The notes under the pieces: generated by a model
Seen by the model: the letters and a program-made list of their open reading frames with translations, nothing else
Databases searched by the model: none
What the model was told of the DNA's origin: nothing
Part shown: piece after piece, positions 23,489-35,693 of the stretch
How positions within the stretch are numbered: the first letter of the stretch is position 1
How the letters are laid out: each line of letters starts with the position of its first letter
Assembly (NCBI GenBank): GCA_001414485.1
Contig: LLEY01000032.1
Span: 413,657 to 477,656 of the forward strand
Reading direction: 5' to 3'
Length of the DNA: 64,000 nt
Origin: Calycina herbarum
Taxonomy: Eukaryota; Ascomycota; Leotiomycetes; Helotiales; Pezizellaceae
Program-made: the position numbers and the translations under genes

Positions 23489-24359
23489 ATGGCAACCTCT
23501 AACCCCCCACCAAGTGCAACGTACGTGTCATTGCACTCCGACACGTACCGCACCGCAGCTAACAAACCCCCTCTAGAGTCTACGCGCGCAACCTCGAAGA
23601 GCGCATCAAAGTCGAGCAACTAAAAGAGTCCCTCAACGAGCTCTTCAGCGAATATGGCGAGATCATCGAGATCGTCGCAAAGACGAATTTGAAAGCCAAA
23701 GGACAGGCATTCATCGTTTTCGACAGCATAGAGAGTGCGCAGAAGGCGATCGATGAGGTGCAGGGCTTCGAGCTGTTTGGGAAGGAGATGCAGTTGGCGT
23801 TTGCGAAGACAAGGAGTGATGCTACCGTCAAGAGGATGGGGAATGATGAGGAGTTTGAGAGTCATAAGCGGAGACGGTTGGCGGAGAAGGGTATGTTTCT
23901 ACTATTGTTAAGGGAAATTGTTGGGGATGATGCTAATCTATTGCTTTAGACAAGAAAAAGGCCGCCGAACAGGCAGAATCCCAAAAACTCCTCAAACGCC
24001 CTGGAGTCCCCGGTGGAATCGCCCCAGATGCTGCTGCGCGACCTATCAAAGCTACCCGCGGTTCTGGTCTCAAGTCTTCGAATCCCGCTGGCGCTGCTGT
24101 TATTCCCGATGAATACCTACCTCCGAATAAGATTCTCTTCGTACAAAACCTGCCGGATGAATATGAGATTGAGGCTTTGACTGCTATATTTGGACGCTTT
24201 GAGGGTTTCCGAGAAGTTCGTTTGGTTCCTGCGAGAAAGGGTCTTGCTTTCGTGGAGTACGAAAGCGAAGCGGGTGCTATTAGTGCTAAGGAGAATACAG
24301 CAGGTATGGTGCTAGGAAATGCTCAGCAGGTTATCAAGGTTACGTACCAAAGGCAATAA
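23489..24359 (+). CDS. U2 small nuclear ribonucleoprotein B''/U1A-like protein (two RRMs)
   Basis: Three exons, 23489-23520, 23577-23890 and 23950-24359, giving 251 aa. RRM1 (about residues 12-92) begins VYARNLEERIK and contains the RNP1-type KAKGQAFIVFD, the distinctive U1A/U2B''/SNF signature. A charged linker (HKRRRLAEKDKKKAAEQ) leads to RRM2 (about 176-251) with KILFVQNLP and KGLAFVEYES. The family binds a stem-loop of U2 (or U1) snRNA and is a stable component of the spliceosomal snRNP in the nucleus. Length matches typical fungal orthologues. The first exon encodes only ten full codons and ends at an AC|GTACGT donor. It is tail to tail with VMA8, 180 bp apart. Confidence 0.92.
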
Positions 24360-24538
24360 GTGTTCTAGGGTATAGTTGGTGTCAAAAATGGCTATTATTT
24401 ATTGCATGGCGTGCCGAAAATAGACTGAAGAATGCTTTCTGAAAATGTGCTCGCTAATACTACATGCTATTTGTTGACATTATGCATTTCATGATGTTTC
24501 ATGCAAGCAAAACTGGAACCCTCGAACCCACGGCTTCC

Positions 24539-25717
24539 CTAAAAGATGACATCGTTATCTTCTTCGTCACCAAGTATGTCTGCTCTACCACCAGAAGCCT
24601 TCTCTTCTTCCTCCTCGCCTCTCTTCTCTGCTTCCGCCCGCTTTGCTCTCATCTCGGCATCTTGTGCAGCTGTATCCCTCTGCTTCTTGTTTTGGACCTA
24701 TTTATAATGTTAAAGGATGATCCATGGCAGTATGATAATTAGATATTACCTTCTTGAGACGGAAGAACTCTTCTCTGTCGAGCTCGTCTAACTCGGAGTT
24801 GATATCTAAATGGGTCAGCACCTAACTTGTTTTCCAACATGATTCAACTTACACTTGATGGTATTTTCTGTTCGGGGGATAATCACATGCTCGCTACATA
24901 AATCAGTATCTTTCGAAAGAAGTAGAAACTCGATATACTGACATTGCGTTTACTAAATAATAAGTTAGAATAAGCAGAACAATAGAGAGGATATCCGAGT
25001 GCTTACCTCTTCGGTTGACCACCTTGATAACCTCATCTAAAATGACGAACGCAGTCTGGAAAGTCAGCCAAATCCCAGCTTCCTTGACCAGCTCAGTATT
25101 ACCTGTAAGCTTGCAAGCTCGACCAAAGTCTCAACAGCTCTTGCATATGTCTCCCGGCATCGTTGTACTTGTTGTCCACCCTTTCCAAGACCAGTCAACC
25201 CGAAATCGTTGTTGCCCTCCGTCGTATAGCTCTCGAATGCTGGCAAGAATACACCAGAGACGTTTTCTTGTTTCGTCCGTACACGGAAACGAGCAGATTT
25301 GGCAGACTCCTGAACTTGGTACCCGATATCGCCTCCAACAGCATATGTGACTTCCGCAAGAGAGAATGCCGCAATCTGCATAACTCTTCCCATCTTACGC
25401 TTCGCCTCGTCAATTCGTCTCGTAATTTCTGGGCAGGCTTGTAAGAATTATCTCGTCAATATCGGGGGAGCAAGTAAATACCTCGGAAACGTCTGCAGAA
25501 GCTGTTAGCTATGTCTGGAGCTTGGGAAGGAGGGGTTACTTTGTGAGGGCTTCACTCTTTCTCTTTAGTAGATCATGACCAATCTGAGCTCCCTTGAGCT
25601 TCGATTTCATCAATCCCAGTGATTGACGAGTGGGAAACACCGCCTCTCGATTCTATACAATGATTAGATGGGTGTATAGCAAAACCAAGCTTGGTGTCTT
25701 ACTGTAGCACCGGACAT
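24539..25717 (-). CDS. VMA8: V-type proton ATPase subunit D, nine exons with two micro-exons
   Basis: Exons in order of transcription: 25703-25717, 25540-25652, 25482-25492 (11 bp), 25103-25428, 25007-25055, 24943-24952 (10 bp), 24853-24893, 24750-24805 and 24539-24697. All introns are 47-54 bp and GT..AG; the protein is 259 aa. Without both micro-exons the frame breaks. With them the sequence runs SEALTKRFREITRRIDEAKRKM and VVNRRVNAIEHVIIPRTENT, matching the family. Other hallmarks are MSGATNREAVFPTRQSLGLM, QENVSGVFLPAFES, GLGKGGQQVQ and the ELDELDREEFFRLKKVQ helix. Subunit D is the coiled central rotor shaft of the vacuolar H+-ATPase V1 sector, linking ATP hydrolysis to proton pumping. The C-terminal ~35 residues are charged and divergent, as usual. 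Head to head with SYF1. Confidence 0.95.
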
Positions 25718-26136
25718 ATTGAAGGTATTGCAATAATAAAATCAGGAGGATCGTTGCAGAACTCCAGTTCTTAAAAGGTGCGGAATCAAGAATAGCCAGT
25801 GCAACGGCTAGGGTTCAATATGAAGTTATTGACAATCGTTGAGCGATAAGAGGAAGGCTGTCACTTCACGGCTGTCAAGCTCTCAGTCCAACGCAAGTGC
25901 CACTACGTCGGCCGACAACACTTCACTGCTCCAAAGCTCTGTTGTGGCCTTGAAGCCTTGCGACAAGTGTCAGGCACCCACAGCGCTAAGGAAGGCGCAT
26001 GATTTCTTCAAACCCACCCGCGACTCAACGCGCCGGCGAGTCAACCCATCCCCCTCGATCATTCTATCCATATCGCCGCGGTCTGTTTGCAAGATCTCAC
26101 AGCAGGCAGATAATGCCTGGTGAGCTTTTGCCCACA
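25718..26136. promoter_or_regulatory. Divergent promoter between VMA8 and SYF1
   Basis: 419 bp between two start codons of housekeeping genes. No distinct motif identified beyond short pyrimidine tracts. Confidence 0.5.
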
Positions 26137-28724
26137 ATGGCTGCTCCCATTGTTTCCAAGTCGAAGCTATCCCAAGGAAAGCCGGACTTGTACTTAATAG
26201 TAAGCAACAAATACTAAATTCATGCCAACATTGCTAACAACTCGGCAGTCCGAAGAAGACACGATTTACGAGCAGGATATACTTCGAGACCCGGGAACCG
26301 TGAAGCCATGGCTAGCATACATCGAATTCAAATTCCAACATGGTAGTCTTCACGAACAGGCCTTCGTCCTCGAAAGAGCTTGCCGGCAGCTTCCCCGATC
26401 ATACAAATTATGGAAGATGGTAATTTTGGTTTCCCCACGTATTTGGATAATTGCTGATATTGTTGTAGTATTTGACGCTCAGGATAAAGCACCTAGGGAA
26501 GTTGAATCCCGCCATCTTTGCTTCCGAATATGCCAAAGTCAACTCTCTTTTCGAACGAGCATTAATTCTACTCAACAAAATGCCCCGGATATGGGAAATG
26601 TACCTTTCGTTCCTTTTACTTCAGCCAATTGTCACGCTCACTAGACATACCTTTGATCGGGCTCTCCGAGCATTGCCCATTACCCAACACAATCGAATCT
26701 GGGCGCTGTATCGACCCTTCGCCAACTCGGCTTCCGGTCAAACTGCTATCAAAATATGGAGAAGATATATGCAAATTCATCCCGAGGATGCGGAGGATTT
26801 CATCGAGTTATTGATAGAAAATGGGCGCTATACGGAGGCTGTTAAGAAGTACATGGAAATCTTGAACAACCCAAAGTTTCGAAGCAAGAATGGGAAAGGA
26901 CACTACCAACTTTGGAGCGAAATGGTGGATCTTTTGGTAGAGCATGCGAAAGAAGTCGAGACGACTGACGAATCTGGCATCGATGTGGAGCGTATCATTC
27001 GAAGTGGGATCGAAAGATTTGCAGATCAGAGGGGGAAACTTTGGTCTGGTCTTGCGACATATTGGATTACCAGAGGGAGTTTTGAGCGGGCCAGAGATGT
27101 GTTTGAGGAGGGAATCACAACGGTTATGACAGTACGGGACTTCACACTCATTTTCGATTCATACGTCGAGTTCGAGGAGGCCATCACCGGTCAATTGATG
27201 GAGGAGGCTGCTGCGAGATCCGAAAAGGGTGTTCTGGACGAAAATGCCGATTTCGACCTAGATATTCGGATGATGAGATTTGAACAATTGATGGACCGAC
27301 GGCCATTCTTGATCAACGATGTTCTACTTCGACAAAACCCAAACAACGTTTCAGAGTGGAATGTACGAATTGGACTGTGGGGAGACAATAAGCAAGAAGT
27401 TGTCAAGACCTATACGGATGCGATTGCAGCAGTCCAACCAAAAAAGGCAGTGGGGCGATTCCATGAGCTCTGGGCAAACTATGCGAAATTCTACGAAAAG
27501 GGCGGTGATTTGAGAAACGCCAGAGTCATTATGGAAAAAGCCGTAAAGGTTCCATTTAAATCGGTAGCAGAGCTAGCCGATATGTGGCTTGAATGGTCTG
27601 AAATGGAGCTCAGAAATGATAACTTCGAGGAGGCTATGAAAATCATGGCAAAGGCAGTCCAAGCCCCAAAACGATCGACGGTTGATTATTTCGATGAGAC
27701 TCTTTCTCCCCAGCAGCGAGTACATAAGAGCTGGAAACTGTGGAGTTTCTACGTTGACTTGGTGGAGAGTGTAAGCACCCTTGAGGAGACGAGAAAGATT
27801 TACGAACGGATATTCGAGCTCCGGATCGCAACACCGCAAACAGTGGTCAATTACGCCAATCTTCTAGAGGAGAGTCAGTACTATGAAGAGTCGTTCAAAA
27901 TTTATGAACGAGGTCTCGATTTATTCAGCTACCCCGTCGCCTTTGAGCTATGGAATTTATACCTCACCAAAGCTGTGGACCGCAAAATCGGCATTGAGCG
28001 CCTTCGTGACCTTTTCGAGCAATCCGTCGAAGGATGTCCACCTAAATTCGCCAAAGTTCTATACCTCATGTATGGCAACCTTGAAGAGGAGCGAGGACTC
28101 GCCCGTCACGCAATGCGAATTTACGAAAGAGCTACTCGTGCGGTTTCAGACGAGGACCGCGCTGATATGTTCAACTTTTACATCACCAAGTCTGCCTCCA
28201 ACTTCGGTCTTCCCTCCACTCGACCTATTTACGAGCGTGCCATCGCTGCTCTTCCTGATAAGGATGCTCGGGATATGTGTCTCAAATTCGCTGACATGGA
28301 GAAACGATTGGGCGAGATCGACCGGGCAAGAGCAATCTATGGTCACGCTTCCCAATTCTGCGATCCTAGGACAAGTCCATCCTTTTGGACGAAATGGGAA
28401 CAATTCGAAGTGCAACACGGCAACGAAGATACTTTCAAAGAAATGCTTCGTATTAAGAGAAGTGTACAAGCACAGTACAATACAGATGTCAACTTTATTG
28501 CTAGTCAAGCACTTGCAAGAGCAAAAGAAGTTGCAGCTGGTGGTCAGGATGGAGAGGAAGACGACGGAGCGGACGCTATGGCGGCTCTAGAACGTGAGGC
28601 CCGGGCCCCCGTTGGCTTCGTGGCCGCTAGTACAGGCCCGCAAAAAGGAAATATGCCTCAAGAGCCCAAAATAGCAGCATCAAACCCAGATGCTATCGAC
28701 CTTGATGGATCGGATGAGGATTAA
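26137..28724 (+). CDS. SYF1: Pre-mRNA-splicing factor Syf1 (HAT-repeat scaffold)
   Basis: Three exons, 26137-26199, 26249-26419 and 26469-28724, giving 829 aa. The protein is built of tandem HAT (half-a-TPR) repeats, for example KPWLAYIEFKFQHGSLHEQAFVLERACRQLP, RIWEMYLSFL, LWANYAKFYEKGGDLRNARVIMEKAV, ELWNLYLTKAVDRKIG and FWTKWEQFEVQHGNEDTFKEMLRIKRSV. These match Syf1/Cwf3/XAB2, a scaffold of the Prp19-associated NTC complex in the active spliceosome. The N-terminal SEEDTIYEQDILRDP and the acidic C-terminal tail ending DLDGSDED are also typical. Length is normal for fungal orthologues. The start (MAAPIVSKSKL) lies in a short first exon; its 49-bp intron ends TCGGCAG. It shares a promoter region with VMA8 and acts in the nucleus. 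Confidence 0.95.
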
Positions 28725-31108
28725 GGATGGAATCTTTGCGTTACTGCCTCGCCATCATCAACAAGAACCACCAAGGCCAGGCTCGAATTGCTGAGTCGAG
28801 ATTAAAAAAAGCGCAAAAAGTATGAAAACAAAAACATTCAGTAAGATAGTGCAGTGCATAACCTAGGAGTTCTTCTTTGTTGTTTGGAAACCATATTCAT
28901 CACTTCGCATATATGGGATGGGGAAAGCTGGGACGGGTGTTTTTTGTTTGAGTCTTTTTTCCCCATCCGAAACTCTTTTCGTGGATGGGTAGTCTTGGGA
29001 TGGCGTTTAGGGGTGCCGAGTACGATAGCGATAGGGTCGAGTCAGGAGGGACTCTTTTTTTTTGACAAAGTTGGTGATAGGTGGTTGAATCAATCAAAGA
29101 GCTTTACGCCGGACAATTCAAATGGTGTAAGTGTGGTATGCGTGATGATATTTTTCGTGTATAGTGTGTAAATATATCAGAATCTTAACTCGTATTCTTA
29201 CTTGTTGACTTGTTGGGACAGAAAAAGCGGTATTAAATAGGTCGTTGTTCCAACGTTCTAGTACAATTTACGCCGAATGCTTTGGAACAGTGGAACTTGA
29301 TTGCTCTAAAACACCTAGGTTGATATCCTAAACAGTTTTAAGTACCTAGGGTAATTACTTTGTATCAACTTAGATGGCTGGAACAACGAGCTAGGTAGGC
29401 AGGCTGAGATGTACTGCCGCTTTTACTGTCTATCGAGGAGTTACCTCTCCCTTGTGGGAGGTTTCTCATCACCAGTTTTTGGTCCCTTCTGGAACCAACA
29501 CAGAGACTGTGATAGCTCGGCAACTTGTACTGCTGTCCCTCGCCCATGGGTAAATAAAACCCTCGGCGTAGGAAGAAACCGCTCAAAAAATGACAGATAA
29601 TAAATGTTGGGCGGTCTGCAACAAAAATTGGTGGTACTAATGTGGGTTCATAGTGACAATTTTGTACCTCAAACAACGAGGGCCTACATCAGAAAGCAAA
29701 TGTTCGGCATGATGTCGACATCATCCTGATGCTGGGAAATCTTATGACAGAGATTGGAGCGATTGTGAGTGGCTGTTCCACCACATGATGTGCAAATTTA
29801 AGAAGTGGTGGGCGTGTCATTCCTCGGGATTTGCCACGCTGATAACTAGGATGGCAAAGCTAAAGTTCGATGGGACCATTCGGCAGTCGTTTTTGTCTTG
29901 GGGGTAGGTGATTTTTTATAGCAGGCTAGCCACGAGGTGGGTTTTGGCCAGAGACGGAGGCGAAGCAGGTGAGGGCTAAGAGACTTAGAGAGTGTATACG
30001 TGGTGAGTGAGGGAGATAAGAAGTGACAAGAGACTCGTCTTAATGCTGCGCGAATTTTGCTTGATGCCAAGTGAGGCAGAGAGGTCTCTCAAAGAGCTCT
30101 CACTAGTTACAGTGAGCTGCGGTGTGGTGGCTGTAAAAGCTAAGCGATATCCGCAAACAAGAGAAGATTACGTCATGAGGGGAATCATCAACTGGGAGAA
30201 CTTCCACTCAACTCAATCTCTCTCAACCGACAAGCTTCCTTACCTCAGAAGGAATTACCACTTACTACCCCTCCTTTTATTTTGATGGCTGAACATTCCT
30301 CGCCAACATATGGCTTGTTGACCAACTGATTGACCAGCATGCAGACCAACGCATTACTGGTACAGTACACTAACGCCTACCCCACCTTGTCCTCCCCCCT
30401 TTCCAACCGAGGCAAGCTTGCGCTCGGTACAGCCAATCATCGAGGTGAGTATTTTCTCCAACGTACCGAGCATGACCACTTACTCATTCTCGGCCAATCT
30501 TATTCGTTGTTATCCTCCCTCCATAAAGCTTCACACGCTGCTGGCAAAACCTGGGCACCTCTTAACGTTTACAATACCGAGAACAAGCTTTTGCACTGCC
30601 CCTCATTTTGACCTTTTGAGTAGATTGCCGGTGATATTGTCCAAGCCGTGATGAGCAGCCAAGCTGGCAGCCACCATCAAGAGGGGAAGAGAGCGGGGAG
30701 AGCTTTTTTTGCGCTTCTAGGGGATGGCAAGATGAGGGTATAAGGGGGCGTACATGTACCGCTGGCAATCACTTCGTTTTCTATTTTTTCTATTGTTTCG
30801 TCTCCTGTTGTACCAAGTCACCTTGTGAAATCTCTATCCTCCCAAACATCTCACAGACTGCGAATGTGATCGTACTTGTTCAACACTCTACGCAATCTCG
30901 CAACCGCTGGTACACTTGGAAGGGAAATTTTTTCAGGAGCTCGTCGTCATCAGACAAAGGGGAGGTTTAGTTATCAATTGAGCCACTTTCTTTGTTTGCA
31001 TTGTGGAGGCTTCGATTTAAACCATTCTCAACAATTTCAATCTACTTCAAATAGCCACAACTTTCTCGAAATCTCCTCATCGTTTGGAAATTCATCAAGA
31101 AGATCAAA
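28725..31108. other. Long intergenic region
   Basis: 2.4 kb with no supportable gene. It includes CCTAGG-type palindromes at 28861, 29313 and 29343. From about 30780 the sequence looks like the pyrimidine-rich leader of the small gene downstream; upstream ATGs there would act as uORFs if transcribed. No RNA gene recognised. Confidence 0.5.
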
Positions 31109-31819
31109 ATGGCGGCAACTCAAACTCATCAAAGTCAGTCCTCGCTTTTTTTTCTCACTCCATCTCTGCATATTACCGCTTGTATTTCTCTTGGCTGTTC
31201 ATGTACACTCTTGGCTATCTTACGATGGGAACACCACGGTCTTCGATCCCTTCTTCCAAGCCTTTCGTGACCGAGATTCAAACTCTCGCCTAGCATCTGA
31301 CGATTGAGAGGCTTATTCTTCTTCCATGTGCTGACTTGTCTTCTACTATAGCTATCGACACCAATCCCTTCGCCAACCATGGCACCAACGACCCCTTTGC
31401 CAGTCAACGACAGGACACCACGAATGCGACTGGAAGCCGTAAGGGATCGAATGGAACGACCCCAGCTTTAAGCCCTGTCAGTCCTACTGCCAGAAGGTTC
31501 TCTGGAGAGACGGGTGATGAATGGGGTACGTACTTTTCTTTCGACTCTTCCTTCTAAATACCCACTCCATCTATCATTCCTCTGCCTCATCATCATAGAA
31601 GCCCTAGAATCAAGAAATAAGACTAACCGCAACTCAACAGATGCATCCAAAACTCCACCATCCCGCTTCCAACAACGAAAGGGCTCCATCTACGCAACGC
31701 CCAACTCTCGCGATTCACATTTAGATCGCAATCATGACCGAGACGTTAAATATCATGAGAAGCTTGCTGAGAAGGGATGGGATAAGAAGGATCGAAGAGG
31801 TAGCAAGGCTTCAAATTGA
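31109..31819 (+). CDS. Small conserved fungal protein of unknown function
   Basis: Three exons, 31109-31133, 31352-31525 and 31641-31819, giving 125 aa. Introns of 218 and 115 bp are long for this window. The reading frame is continuous (25+174+179 nt) and joins MAATQTHQ to TIDTNPFANHGTNDPFASQ, then ETGDEW to DASKTPPSRFQQRKGSIYAT. The protein is hydrophilic, rich in Ser/Thr/Asn, and has no membrane segment or known domain. The SPTARRFSGETGDEW and RKGSIYATPNSRD stretches contain likely basophilic-kinase sites (RRFS, RKGS). It ends in a charged KYHEKLAEKGWDKKDRRGSK tail. I believe similar proteins occur widely in filamentous ascomycetes but cannot name a function. A very long untranslated leader seems likely from the upstream gap. 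Confidence 0.72.
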
Positions 31820-32628
31820 TAAGAAGTGAAGCGAGTTGAATATATTAGGGTGGGAGTATATGGGTCCGGAAAGGAGAAATTGATTACGGAAAAGGCATTG
31901 GAAATATCATCATGGTTACGGGTGGGAAACGGGAAGGACATATATCTTGGTTGTTTATTGTTGGGCATTTTATTTATTCTTTTTCATGGATATTTTTTAT
32001 TTTTTCTTGGTTATTTTGCTGTCATGTGAGGAAATTGATTGAGTTCCCATATCATCTTCCTTGGTTACTTTTCTTTTCAAACGAAGTAAAAGCACGGTAG
32101 CCATATTTTGAATAGTTTCTCCTAGGAGAACAAGTTTGTTGACATTCATAGACTAAGAGGCCAAGATGTTGATGGTTGTGTGGAACTAGTGAGGATTGAA
32201 GTTCCCATTATTTAATTAAATCTTCTTAAATCACTTGGGTTAAGAAATTATTTACATGTTTCAAAAGTAAAAGAGAATTTAAATTGTTGGGTGGTCTCAA
32301 ATACTATCCTTTCATAGAAAAATAGTCTATCTAGTTTGTGAAGTAGGTTTTCCTTTGTTTAGTCACGGCTTCCTTCCTCTATTGCGAGTCACGTATGGGA
32401 AGTAAGTTTAGTAAAGTGGTTAACTTCACTGGTTTGTAGTTTCCATCTCCTCATTTGCTAGAATTCAGTACGGAACAAGCATAAAAGTGTATCAACACCA
32501 CTCTCTTTATTTTCCCAGAACCCCCTCCGAATCCCACAGCAAAACAGCAACACTCTCCCAAGTCTCCAAAATTCTTTCCACCTCACTTCTACATCGACAC
32601 ACCCAAGTCAAACAAAACCCCCCCCCAT
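31820..32628. other. Intergenic stretch between convergent genes
   Basis: 809 bp, AT-rich (TTTTTATTTTTTC, TTTAATTAAAT) and containing CTCCTAGGAG near 32121. No gene or RNA recognised; probably two 3' UTRs. Confidence 0.5.
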
Positions 32629-34032
32629 TCAGCTCCCCTCATCCCTTCGAACTTCAACCCCCCAAGCCCCCCTAGCAAAAGGCCGTCCGAACTCCCGATC
32701 ATGAATACTATCCACCGGCCTAGCACTCTGGAACGGCTCGCTTATCCCGCCCATCCTCGACATTCCCTCCCCTCTTTCCCTCTCAAAACCCATTCCAAAC
32801 CCCATCGCATAAGGACTAACATACTCCCTCATTTCTCTCCCCTGACTCCCAGCTTGAAAATACCGATACCCCCTCTTCGCACCCCGAAACCCGTGATATA
32901 TCGCCGGTGAAGACATCGGTGGTCTCGGAGGCGGATACGGAAGCGTTGCACTTTGGAAGGGATGTGGGGGCGGGTTGCTTCGTAGAGAGGGAGAGGTTTG
33001 AGTTGAGGAGATGGATATTGGGGATGAAGCGGAAGGTCGGGGAGATGTTTGTGTTGAGCTGATGGAGGGATGTGGTGATGGACGGGGGAGGTGGAGTGTT
33101 GGTGAAGTTGGTGTGTTTGGATTTGCATTTGGCCTCCGGATTTTTGAGAGGGGAATGTTTTCGAGGTCGTCTTCAGAGTCTTCTTCTATTTCTCCTGGTT
33201 CTTTTGTTCCATCTGAAAGGGCTCCTCGATCGCAATCTTCCGTTTTGCTCACATCCGTTACCGGTCCCGGTTTTTCTTCCCGCACACCCTCTCTCTCCGT
33301 TCCGCCAACCTCATGACCCTTAGAATTCGAAGAAGAAACCGAGATCCAGTCCGAGGACTCAACTTTCCTCCTCTTAGCATTGATTTCTCCTTGAGATAAT
33401 GGGTATTTGAGATGAATTTCCGAAGGATTGAAGCTCGAGATGCCAGACGTGGGAGGTGTGGGCATTGTGGGTGCAGAGGCCGGCATGGAGTTAGAGGCAG
33501 GATTGGGAGGCGTAGGACCTGAAGTTGTCGAATTTGAAGGTACGAAAGTATTCCCGTGCTGACCGGTCAAAGTCCCATCTTCAATCTGTCGTTTCAATCG
33601 CGTGTATCGCATTCTTGCCGCTGGGGGTTTGATGTTCGCTAGTTCGGCTACGGCGGCGAAATCAATCTTTGAGAGTTGTGTTAGTGTGAAAGAGATTGGT
33701 CAGGAAATGAGGGGGGAGAGAAGATGATTGAGGTGAAAGGAGATAGAAGGTCGAATATAAGAGGGAAGGGGAAAGTATTCAAAGGGGTTGAGTATTAGTG
33801 AAGTTTTGAAAGTACACAACATACTTCATCGGAAAGTAGATAAAATCTGTATCAAGCGAAGAAGTACATCCAGATTGGCAGCAAAGCTTAGAGTAACAAA
33901 ACAACATTAATAGCAGAGCATGAATAATTCAAAGAAGCCAGAAGAGAAAACACGTACACTTTTCATGTCAGATTTCTGGATACAGGTATAGAGAAACCAA
34001 AGGTTCTCATCAAGTTGTATCTTGGAAGGCAT
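32629..34032 (-). CDS. Protein with N-terminal Myb/SANT-like domain and disordered tail
   Basis: Two exons, 33958-34032 and 32629-33666, separated by a 291-bp intron, giving 370 aa. The first exon encodes MPSKIQLDENLWFLYTCIQ and KSDMKS; the second continues IDFAAVAELANIKPPAARMR and YTRLKRQIEDG. Together these ~55 residues resemble the short Myb-like DNA-binding domain common in filamentous fungi (three helices; conserved W/F, then a VA..L.I....AR.RY.RL pattern). The rest is low complexity: Pro/Ser/Thr-rich, an acidic patch (EPGEIEEDSEDDLENIP), PPRPP stretches, and a Gly/Arg/Met-rich C terminus with FGMGFERERGEGMSRMGG. It is probably a nuclear DNA- or chromatin-associated protein, by inference. 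The second exon alone would start at an internal Met and lose half the domain. Confidence 0.72.
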
Positions 34033-34693
34033 TTCCTGTTCTTCTGGATTCCCAACTTTGTGGTTCTTTTTGGTTCTGTTCAACTGAACTTGGGGGATTA
34101 AGATTCGCTAGCCCGTTGGAACTGAACCCTAGAAAGATTTCAAAACGCAAGGACGTCTGGATGAAGAAATAGGCTTGTTGGATTGGCTTTTGGCTGATGA
34201 TTGGGGATTGTGGTTTGATGAATTTTGGAGTAGAAGGCAGTAGAAAACATTCAGCATGGGGTGAAACAAGAGATGATGTAGGTGGAGGAACTGGAGTGTT
34301 TCTTTTGGATAAGTGTGGTAACTCCGCAAAGAAACAAAAACAAGAACTAGGGTTGAGAGGAGCATACTGGCAAACACCGAAGCACCCTTTGAGTTGAAAA
34401 GAAGGGTACATCTTCCACCCCGCAGCTCCTTTGATGTGAATTTATCGCTTTTTGAGCAGGGAAAGAATTTACCTATATCAATGAAGCCAGTGTTAGTGGG
34501 GAATGATGATTGCTTGAAGTTTTTGATTTCATTCCTGGGTATCAGACCGAACAAATTCCTTACACTGAATAAGATATCCACCCCTTTTGGTCTAGAACAA
34601 CGCCAGATCCCCCTGAAACCTCATGTCGCATAGTAACATGATGTCCTTTTATTTTATAACTCCTTTTGATAGTGGCCAATGAATCATTTCCAT
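34033..34693. other. Intergenic stretch
   Basis: 661 bp upstream of the Myb-like gene and downstream of MTR3, which lie on the same strand. No gene or repeat recognised. Confidence 0.45.
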
Positions 34694-35693
34694 TCATGTT
34701 CGTCCCAGTTTGACATCAGCTGTTTCTTTCAAAGCGGCAATCAGAACTCTGTGAGCTCCCAAAGCAGCTTGTACAGCATTGTCTGTCAACTCTTCATATG
34801 TTGAATTCTGTGTTGAGTCTTCTGCCTGATTGTCGAGTCCAATTTCTCCTTTGACCCATAGATCTGTGATCTCATCGCGAGAAGGTAGATATGCTACAAT
34901 GCAAGCAGAGATGATATCCTTGTGCTCTGATGGAACCGGGTCCAAGACCAAGTTTGGCGACCCTGCTCCTTTGACCACCGCAGCTACTCCACCAGCAACG
35001 ACGTCCACACAATCAATCCCAGCATCTGCAATTGCGGCAGAGGCAACGGTGATACAGCCGCTGAGAACACTCATCATGCCCCATTCCGTTGCACTTGTGT
35101 TTCCTCGACCAATATCATCTCCCCACCATTGATCTTCCTCCCCTTCCAAAATGGTGATGATGACCTCCACTCCACTCTTTGGCCATCGGTCCCCAATGAT
35201 TACCCCTCGTAGCGCGGCTTCCAGATGTACTCCTAGATCTCGTTCACTTGAATCTCTTTGGTATCCTCTTCGTTTCCGTGTTGCGAATGGGGCATATTTG
35301 ACGTGTGTGGTGAGAATGATATGGGGAGAGAAAGGCGCACTTCTTGGTAAAGGTCGGGGCCCATGAACGGTACAGGTGAGTTTCAATCCAGATGAAGAGA
35401 GTGATGCTAGGCCAGGAGCCGCGGATTTGGAATTTCTGGAGGCCGCGAGTTCGAGATATGCGGATCCTGATGCTGAAGGTGTAACGCCCGTCTTCAAGAC
35501 TGTAAAGTGTTAGTAGGGAGAAAGTGAGGCTATTTCATACCAACTTACACATTTTCCGTAGAACATTATTCGGCCTTGACCTCGCAGGTCTCTCTGGGAG
35601 TTCGTTTGGGTCTTTGGCAAGATATTTTGAATATATTGGGGCGCTGGTCCCACCAGACGGGCCATTGATCCTCTTTCTGTCGGACAGGAGCAT
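34694..35693 (-). CDS. MTR3: Exosome complex component Mtr3 (RNase PH-like)
   Basis: Two exons, 35549-35693 and 34694-35499, with a 49-bp intron, giving 316 aa. It starts MLLSDRKRINGPSGGTSAPI. The junction reads RPNNVLRKM-FLKTGVTPSASGSAYLEL, the typical Mtr3/EXOSC6 opening where the RNase PH fold begins. Downstream LEAALRGVIIGDRWPKSGVEV, SVLSGCITVASAAIADAGIDCVD and a VVKG..NLVLDPVPSE block complete the fold. Mtr3 is one of six RNase PH-type subunits forming the ring of the RNA exosome, which feeds RNA to Rrp44/Rrp6 for 3'-5' decay and processing. Fungal ring subunits are catalytically inactive. Length is normal for filamentous fungi. Confidence 0.92.

Noticed and set aside
24510..24538. GTGGGTTCGAGGG on the minus strand, similar to a tRNA B box
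   Set aside because: Does not match the B-box consensus fully and no cloverleaf arms or A box could be placed; it is the 3' flank of VMA8.
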